Assembly: GCA_025200525.1 (NCBI GenBank)
Contig: CM045762.1
Location: 81,621,893 to 81,685,892, forward strand
Direction of reading: 5' to 3'
Source: Camellia lanceoleosa
Lineage: Eukaryota; Streptophyta; Magnoliopsida; Ericales; Theaceae
Length of the DNA: 64,000 nt
Position 1 is the stretch's first letter, and the number at the start of each line of letters is the position of its first letter. Below, one piece after another: positions 57,361-64,000 of the stretch. The notes beneath the pieces are model-generated. The model did no database searches. It was not told the DNA's origin and worked only from the letters and a program-made list of their open reading frames with translations. Both the position numbers and the translations under genes were made by a program.

Positions 57361-58183
57361 GTTAGAGAACTTGACCGAACTCATGATATCTTGTTTTGAT
57401 TATACTTATGTGTCTCTTTGCATTGCATTTGCATTGGTGCGCCTAGGACACCATGTTTGCCGTATGCTATTCCTAAACGGTTTCCCAGAGGCCCGCTTTG
57501 AGAAGCGTGCCATAAGGCTGACCAGTTGCGGGCTCTGCCACGACGAGAACACAAACCTCATTTTTTACTGAGGCACCCTTTTTGACCATTCAACCTAGTG
57601 CATATCGGAATCCATAGTGACTATTCCAAACTAGGACAGGTTGCTTACCCGATCATAGGTTGTTTGAAAACCACTTTGTGCGTAGTGAAACCCTAGCTCC
57701 TAACAAAATAGGACAGGGAAACCCTACCTCACCATAGGGGTGTTTTGGCTCCCATTTGCTTGCTATGTGCTTTTAGGAGTGTGCCTCTATAGGAATGCAT
57801 GTATCAGTTTGCAAGTCTGGGTATCAGGCCTACAGGCATCAGTACTTTGAGGATCAATTATATCTATGGGTATCAGATTCAGATTTAGGGGAGTGATTTT
57901 GGGAACAGTGATCAGTAGTTGAGAATGGTTCATTCAGCTTGTGTTTGCCAACTGTGTGTTGTCTTTATTTAAAGTTGTTATGCTATCCGTTTTTCTGTTC
58001 ATTATTTCCTTATTATGCTTTATTTATCTTTTTGCAAAGTAGTTTAGAACCATTGCATCCAACCAGATAGATATTCCCCGAGCACTCTGGGTTAGAGGTC
58101 GTAGACTTAATTGATCTAGGGATCTGATAGACGGACAAGTAGTGTTCCTTTTTTTACCCCCGGTTACCAGACGGAGGTAAAAA
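57361..58183 (+). other. Element E leader
   Basis: Untranslated region with no open frame of note. The last part (ATATTCCCCGAGC onward, 58070) lines up with 25738 in element C. Confidence 0.6.
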
Positions 58184-60066
58184 ATGAGCAGTGTATCGGT
58201 ACAGCGGTTGCCAGATTAGTGGTCTAGCCCACCAGTGAACAGTCAAGCTGAGGTCTCAGTTTCTACTGTAGGGACAGGTATACCAGTTATTCAGTTAGAT
58301 CAGCACAATATGGCATGCTTGGAGGAGATGATGCGCCATCTCCAAGAGAGTATGAAAACCATGCAGCAGGACGCTGCCCGTCAAACAGAATTTGCCACAC
58401 GCCATGCCGAGATTATGGCCCAACAGGCAGAGGTAATTACCAAGCTACAGCAGCAAACTGGAGCATCTGCTTTGCACCAGGTCCCCCCCCCACCAAGAGT
58501 TCCCACACTCGGGGAGACAGCTAATGTCCAGGATGATACGGACATTCCAATCGGGCCGGCACCGCCCCCGATTCTACCCCAGCTATCCAAAGCACAGACC
58601 AACCTACCGGATTCCCCCTTTGAGTTTGAGGTGGACCCCACAGGGTTAAAAGTGAGCAAGCTAGAAAAGCTATTTAAGAAGTCTCAAGGTGTGAAGTCCA
58701 TTCCGGATATTGAGGATGGGTATACCGACTAGGCCGTGACTCTGCCGACCGATTTAAAATGCCGCACATAGACCGTTTCGACGGGTCGGGAGATCCTATG
58801 GTGCATTTGTGGCTGTTCTCGGACATACTAAGGCTGATGGGCCTCTCCAGATTGCAGAAGCTTTCCTTGTTTGGCCGAACCCTGTCGGGTGTAGCGGCTA
58901 TTTGGTATGCAAAACTGGAGGACTCTATTAAGAGGAACTGGGAGGAGATGGCCGAGGCCTTCATAGCTCAATATTCCTACAACACACAGATTGAGGTCAC
59001 AACCCGTGATCTTGAAACAACTAGGCATGAGCCAAAGGAGAGTTTCTCCAATTTCGTAACCCGTTAGAGGGCCAAGGCCTCGATGATGACCATCAAGCCC
59101 GTTGACAAAGATCAGATTTGGATGGTTGTGCGCAACCTCCAGCCCAAGCTAATGCAGAAGATGATCGTTCTCCCCCTCCCCACCTTTGCGGATCTACATG
59201 AGATAGGGGTGCAGATCGAGGATGCTATGAAACAGGGTCTGATTGACCATGACAAAGAACTGCCCAGGAGGGCATTCAACCGCGGTGCAAATGCAGGCAC
59301 AAGCAGTGCTGCTGTCGACAGATCTTCAGATGTGGGCATGGTCACCACCACCATCCCAAGAACCCTTGTAGCTATGCCATTCACAGGTGCGTCTGGAAGT
59401 AGCTCACAAACAACCAAGTATTCTCTCCGAGGCCAAAGAACCTTCACTCCACTATACATGCCCCTGTCCAAAGCTCTGGGGGTTTTGATCAAGAAAGGGC
59501 ACTTGAAGCCCCTAGAGCCACAGCCACTACCAGATAAACTTCCCGCTTCCCATAACCCGGCCAAGTATTGCGCCTTTCACCAACAGCATGGTCATGACAC
59601 TGACCAGTGCTTTCGATTGCATCATGAGATTCAGGATCTCATTGACAATAGGGTGATCGTGCCTCCGGAGAAGCCGAATGTCACAACCAACCCTCTTCCA
59701 CCACATAACCAAGCTCCACTTGCCAAACGCATCAATCTTATTCAAACTGGGGTTGTGTCATACGACCCTAGCATATATATCACCTCTTCTCACCTACCCA
59801 AGTCGGAGGTGTTCATTCCTAACAACACTAACTTATGCATGTTGGACATCTCTCGAACCCGGCCTGAAACGGTGGTGGTGGCTATTGAAGATAGAACTGG
59901 GACGATTGCAGAGGCAGATGAGATTTATGATACAGAGCCTGAGGGGTCTGTGAGCTTCATGTACAACCCGAGCGGTTACATTACATTAGCAGGCCAGGCT
60001 AGGCTGAATGTGGAATTGCCAGTAGGAGTAGAGACTTGTGTAGTACGGGAAGATGGACTTAATTAG
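58184..60066 (+). pseudogene. Element E gag (broken)
   Basis: Structural polyprotein. The likely start is ATG 58184, with an in-frame TAG at 58217. Then come a coiled coil (MACLEEMMRHLQESMKTMQQ), a Pro-rich stretch, KVSKLEKLFKKSQGVKSIPD and a TAG at 58730. A one-base frameshift follows before MPHIDRFDGSGDPMVHL. The capsid core includes LFGRTLSGVAAIWYAKLED, QYSYNTQIEVTTRDLE and a TAG at 59065 in place of a Trp codon. Later come VRNLQPKLMQKM and the Cys/His motif CAFHQQHGHDTDQC (59569-59610). A long tail ends at a TAG at 60064. Same family as the element C gag, but much better preserved. Confidence 0.9.
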
Positions 60067-61878
60067 GGGCTGGATGACCTGGCAGAACTGGAAGAGGACA
60101 TTGCTAACCTTCAATTTTTCAACGAAAAGCATCCGGGGGACGTGTCTGTCAATTGGTTTGGTTTGGAAAGGTCAGCAGAAGCTACCGAATGGCCCAGTGA
60201 CAAGCTGGATGTTATTGAGCAGCCTCAACCGGAACAGGGTCCGTTAGGGACGGGGACATCAACAACGGTCGGAAGGGCCGAAGAGCAGAGTGCATCGCCG
60301 GAGAGCACCGGTGTTAAGAATTTTGCTCAGGATATGGGCAATTTGGGAACATAAGAAATTGAATAGCAGGCTGTACTGAAGTAGTTTGAGCGGGAAATGA
60401 TTGAAGATTCGGAGAGGACTAGAAAAGCCAAAGCCCCTGTGGGGACAGAACGTGCTGCGAGCTCAAGAACGGAAGGTGCTCTGTGCATAGGAATAGTTGT
60501 AACGGAGCTGGACAGGTGTCTGTTGGTTGTCGATGGCATGTGGTGGGAAGATGATGACCTATGTCTTGCCCACACAGATGAAGACTGGGGGAATAACCAG
60601 CTGGATGATACCTGGTATATTGGCGAAGTAGACCACATGACTAGGAGCGGGCGTTATTTCAAACCCCCGCACCTAGATCAACCAGAGGCGTGCGGAAAGG
60701 ACAAGGAGGCGGAGAAGAAAAAAGATAAGCTGCTCGAAGAGGAGGCTGTGCTGAAACAGTTGAAGAAGATACAGGCAGACATCTCCATTTGGGGACTGCT
60801 TATGGCTTCAAGAGTACATAGACAAGCTGTCCTTTCTGCAATGGACAAAGCCAAACTTTCAATAGACACCAAGCCTGAGCAGCTGATAGGATTGGTTTTT
60901 CCAGGAGGAGCTTCCTCGACGTTGACCTTTTCTGACAAGGAACTGCCGCCTAAGGGCGCAAACCATAACAAACCTCTCTACATCTCTATCGAGTGTAGAG
61001 AAAAATGGATACCAGTGGTTCTTGTCGACACCGGATCCGCTATTAACGTATGCCCATCGAGGACAGCATATGCAATCAGGTTGAAGCTCGTGGACTTTGA
61101 GCCAACTACCCAGGTGATAAGGGCCTACAACAATACTAGCAGAGAAGTGATGGGGACTGTGAAGATCCAGACACAGGTTGGTCCAGGACAACACGATATT
61201 GACTTTCATGTCTTAGACATTCCCGCAACCTTTAATCTACTCTTGGGGCAACTGTGGCTGCACCAGGTAAAGGCAGTCTTTTCCACCATGTATCAGATGT
61301 TGAAATACCCCCACGAGAAAGGGGTGGCTATAGTTTTTGGGAATTCAACAATCCATCCGCCGCCAGAGTTGTCTACGCCAGTATTGGAGATTGAACACGG
61401 CGCGGAGGATGTGTTCCTGTTGGGATTTACCCTGGCCGAGGCCCGGATTGTACAAAATATTTTAGCCGTTAATGAGGGGTTATATGTCAGTGTACAATCT
61501 GTGTACATCATGAATAAGCTTCAGCATATCCCTGGGATGGGACTAGGAAATAGTAGCCGCAAGGGCATTGCAGTATCGGCCGAAGCGCCGCACAACCCGC
61601 ATACCTTTGGCTTGGGTTATCTGCCCACCAAAGAGGACTGGGTGAGAAAGGGCAAAGAGATGGCTGGAAGAGCCAGAGCCAAGCAGACCGGGAGGCATTT
61701 TGATTTGATGCATCGGCCTATCCAGGGCACCCTGAATGGACGCTTGGTCTGGGAGGGGGAAGATTTTCCATTCTGCAGCTTCCCAGAGCCATGGCTAAAC
61801 GTAGAGAAGAGGCGCTTGCCGGGATTTGAAATTTTCTTCGACTTGCAGTTATTCGGGGATGATGTTGCCGAGGAGTAG
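60067..61878 (+). pseudogene. Element E protease with G-patch-like tail
   Basis: Continues the gag frame. 60067-60396 is an acidic spacer with three stops. From 60397 the frame is open for 493 codons: DHMTRSGRYFKPPH, a Lys/Glu-rich helix, then the retropepsin domain with active site VLVDTGSAINVCPS (Asp codon 61027) and FNLLLGQLWLHQVKAV. After it, LQHIPGMGLGNSSRKGIAV resembles a G-patch (Gly-rich RNA-binding) motif, followed by FGLGYLPTKEDW. It stops at 61876. The protease residues are intact. The G-patch call is tentative, though such motifs occur after proteases in some retroelements. Confidence 0.85.
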
Positions 61879-62549
61879 GCAGGTCCATCGGTTGAGGTCG
61901 AGCAGTGTAAGGAAATGAATTCCGAGAGCACCGAGATCGAAATGGATGTAGCACTAGCTTGTCTACTATCAGATCCTCTGATCATACATGAGTGCTTGGG
62001 GAATGATCTCTCAGTGTCTATGATCGGGAATGAAATGGCTGCGAGCCTATCTTTAAGTATTTTGGATGCATCCATCGCACCCTCCCTCGTCTGGCAGTAC
62101 GATGAGGGATTTTTATCGAGCAGCACTGGGTCAGGTAGTGAGCCGGAATCTAATTCCACTGGGTCTTGTGAGTCGAAATCAGGTTCCAGCTCGTCTGAGT
62201 CTGAGTCCGGTATTCCTGGGGGTGACAACCTAGATGCCATAGTCCTGTCCAGGTCATCTTTTTCTTTCTCCTTTGATTCTGTTGTAACAGAGAAATCAGA
62301 TGGATTGGATGAAGTGATTAATGAGAATTGTGTGGCTGTGGCCTTCGATTACTTTTCTGTGCCCTTAATTTATTGCATTAATTCAGACTTTCAAAACTTC
62401 GATGAAAATGATGAGGAAGAAATTCCTTCGATTTTGAAATATTTGTTAGAACAGGAGCAGGAGAGGTTTGTAAAACCGCTGGTTGATGAAATCACCCAAA
62501 TTAACGTTGGTACTGAGAAGGACCCGCGGCTGGTCCAGACGGGTCCACG
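61879..62549 (+). pseudogene. Element E acidic linker between protease and RT
   Basis: Same frame as the protease, open for 225 codons from 61915: Ser/Glu-rich (GSGSEPESNSTGSC region) and Asp/Glu-rich before RT (NFDENDEEEIPSILKYL), then ITQINVGTEKDPRLVQ and a frameshift near 62540-62560. Ogre elements are known to have a spliced intron between protease and RT. I could not identify convincing splice sites here, so the linker may be translated. The counterpart in element C (31200-31680) shows similar but decayed sequence. Confidence 0.65.
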
Positions 62550-64000
62550 TTGTCTTCGGAGGAGCACGAACGCTTGGTCGCTTTATTAAAAGATTTTAAA
62601 GATGTTTTCACGTGGTCCTACAAAGATATGCCTGGAATCGATCCTGAAATTGTACAGCACCGGATCCCTCTTGACCCAAAGGCCCGACCTGTCAAGCAGA
62701 AGCTCAGAAGGATCTGCCCAGACTGGGCTATCAAGGCCAAAGAAGAGGTCACCAAGAAAATTGACGCAGGGTTCCTGCTGGTATCTGAATACCCAACTTG
62801 GTTGGCCAACATAGTTCCAGTGCCGAAGAAAGACGGTAGAATTCGGGTATGTGTGGACTTCAAGGATTTGAAGAAAGCCAGACCGAAGGACGACTTTCCC
62901 CTGTCGCATATCGATGAGTTAGTGGCCTTCACTACGGGGCATGCGTTGCTTTCATTTATGGATGGCTTTTCAGGCTACAATGAGATTGTAATGGCACCCG
63001 AAGACCAGAAGAAGACTACTTTTACCACCCCGTCGGGGACCTACTGTTATAGGGTGATGCCGTTTGGGCTGAAGACTGCTGGAGCTACATATCAACAGGC
63101 TGCGATCACTATATTGCACGACATGATCCACAAAGAGGTTAAGGTGTACGTGGACAACATGATTGTCAAATCCAAGGAAAGAGAGGGCCACTACACCGCC
63201 TTGCAAAAGTTCTTCCAACAGATCAGAGAGTTTCGGTTGCGGCTGAATCCTAAAAAATGTACGTTTGGTGTTACAGTAGGGAAAATGCTGGGGTTCTTGA
63301 TTACACAGAGAGGTATCGAAGTCGACCCTTCCAAAATCAAGGTCATCTTAAAAATGCCACCACGAAGGATTGAAAAGGAGGTGCGAGGCTTTCTGAGTAA
63401 AGTGCAATTCATAAGACGGTTTATTGCTAAATTAACCTTGACTTGTGAACCACTCTTTGATCTCCTGAAGAAAAGAACGAAGTTCTAATGGGAGGGCCGA
63501 TGCCAAGCTGCTTTTGAACAGATCAAGCAATACTTACAGAACCCACCTGTGTTGTCACTGTCTGAGTTAGGGAAACCGTTGATTTTGTATCTTTCAGTGA
63601 CTGAAACTACAATGGGATGCATGCTTGCACAAGAGTCTGAGGACAAAGTGGAGAGAGCTATCTACTACCTGAGCAAGAAGATGCTAGGTTATGAGACCCG
63701 CTATACTTCGCTGGAAAAGGCTTGTTTGGCCTTGGTATGGGCCACTAGAAAGCTGCAGCACTACCTGTTAGCTCACTTTGTAATGCTGGTTTCAAGATTA
63801 GATCCCATCAAATATCTCTTCGAGAAACCAGCACTTACGGGTAGGCTAGCCTGTTGGTTGCTTCTGCTTTCCGAATTTGATCTGAAATATGTGACGCGCA
63901 AGTCAGTAAAAGGGAAAGCAGTAGCAAAATTCCTGGCCAATCACCCAGTGGACGGGAATGAAGCAGTTGAGTACCTGTTCCCAGACGAGGCCATTTTGTA
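62550..64000 (+). pseudogene. Element E reverse transcriptase and RNase H, 3' end beyond window
   Basis: RT frame with DMPGIDPEIVQHRIPLDP, VPVPKKDGRIRVCVDFKDLK, FMDGFSGYNEIVM and YRVMPFGLKTAGATYQ. The catalytic motif reads YVDN (63147-63158) where YVDD is expected. Then come LNPKKCTFGV and GFLITQRGIEVDPSKI. A TAA stop at 63486 falls in an otherwise continuous sequence, which resumes in the same frame with RNase H: YLSVTETTMGCMLAQE, TSLEKACLALVWATRKLQ and SRLDPIKYLFEKPALTG. It is open to the right edge. The YxDD change alone should abolish polymerisation. Integrase would follow outside the window. Confidence 0.92.

Larger units (their letters stand above)
53107..64000 (+). mobile_element. Element E: Tat/Ogre-type LTR retrotransposon, 5' part
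   Basis: 5' LTR 53107-57337, PBS, leader, gag, protease, an acidic linker, RT and RNase H in order on the plus strand, running off the right edge. The left flank is the copia remnant. The LTR is the same family as elements A and S2, so the window shows both ends of this family. Gag begins about 0.85 kb after the PBS, leaving no room for the extra first frame of classical Ogre. It is inactive: stops at 58217, 58730, 59065, 60064, 60352, 60364, 60382, 61876 and 63486, and frameshifts near 58745 and 62550. Confidence 0.9.

Noticed and set aside
1..64000. Naming the host species
   Set aside because: Repeat families alone do not allow a reliable species call without database comparison.

Overview
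This window looks like intergenic heterochromatin of a repeat-rich flowering plant, probably a eudicot. It is a stack of nested, decayed LTR retrotransposons, and I found no intact host gene, rRNA or tRNA in 64 kb. The plant assignment rests on Tat/Ogre-, Athila- and Ty1/copia-type coding remains, multi-kilobase LTRs, plant-type primer binding sites (PBS), a Tourist/hAT-like MITE and AT-rich flanks. The species cannot be read from the sequence.

Layout. (A) 1-7318: 3' part of a plus-strand Tat/Ogre-type element, with an antisense intron-containing gene remnant, a 36/22-bp minisatellite, a polypurine tract (PPT) and a 3.95-kb 3' LTR. It sits inside the 3' LTR of element B. (B) 7319-19937: minus-strand Athila-like element (gag, protease, RT-RNase H, integrase, all broken). 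A 2.15-kb solo LTR interrupts it at 14370-16521, flanked by the duplication CATTC. 19938-22595: AT-rich DNA with a MITE and a copia 5' LTR plus PBS. (C) 22596-51148: plus-strand Tat/Ogre-like element that lost most of pol. It hosts a 3.46-kb solo LTR (27495-30955, AGTCT), a 1.35-kb solo LTR (34057-35401, CTGAC), the LTR element D (36517-46325, AAATC) and an LTR fragment inside its own 3' LTR (47959-50049). 51149-53106: copia gag/protease remnant. (E) 53107-64000: 5' LTR, PBS, gag, protease, linker and RT/RNase H of a second copy of the A family, running off the right edge.

The most unusual unit is element D. It has 400-bp LTRs, a PBS, a PPT and gag-protease on the minus strand, but no reverse transcriptase or integrase. 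About 6 kb of its interior is an antisense-oriented, intron-containing gene that resembles the plant 'putative gypsy type transposon' (Transposase_28) family. Two further diverged modules share its C-terminal motif, and 107-bp and 100-bp tandem arrays lie between and after them. Antisense gene remnants also occur in A (DUF7745-like) and C (unrecognised), so antisense cargo upstream of the 3' LTR recurs in three element families here.

Functionally nothing works as a system today: every coding region carries stops or frameshifts. In E the RT catalytic motif reads YVDN instead of YxDD. Any current activity would have to be supplied in trans.
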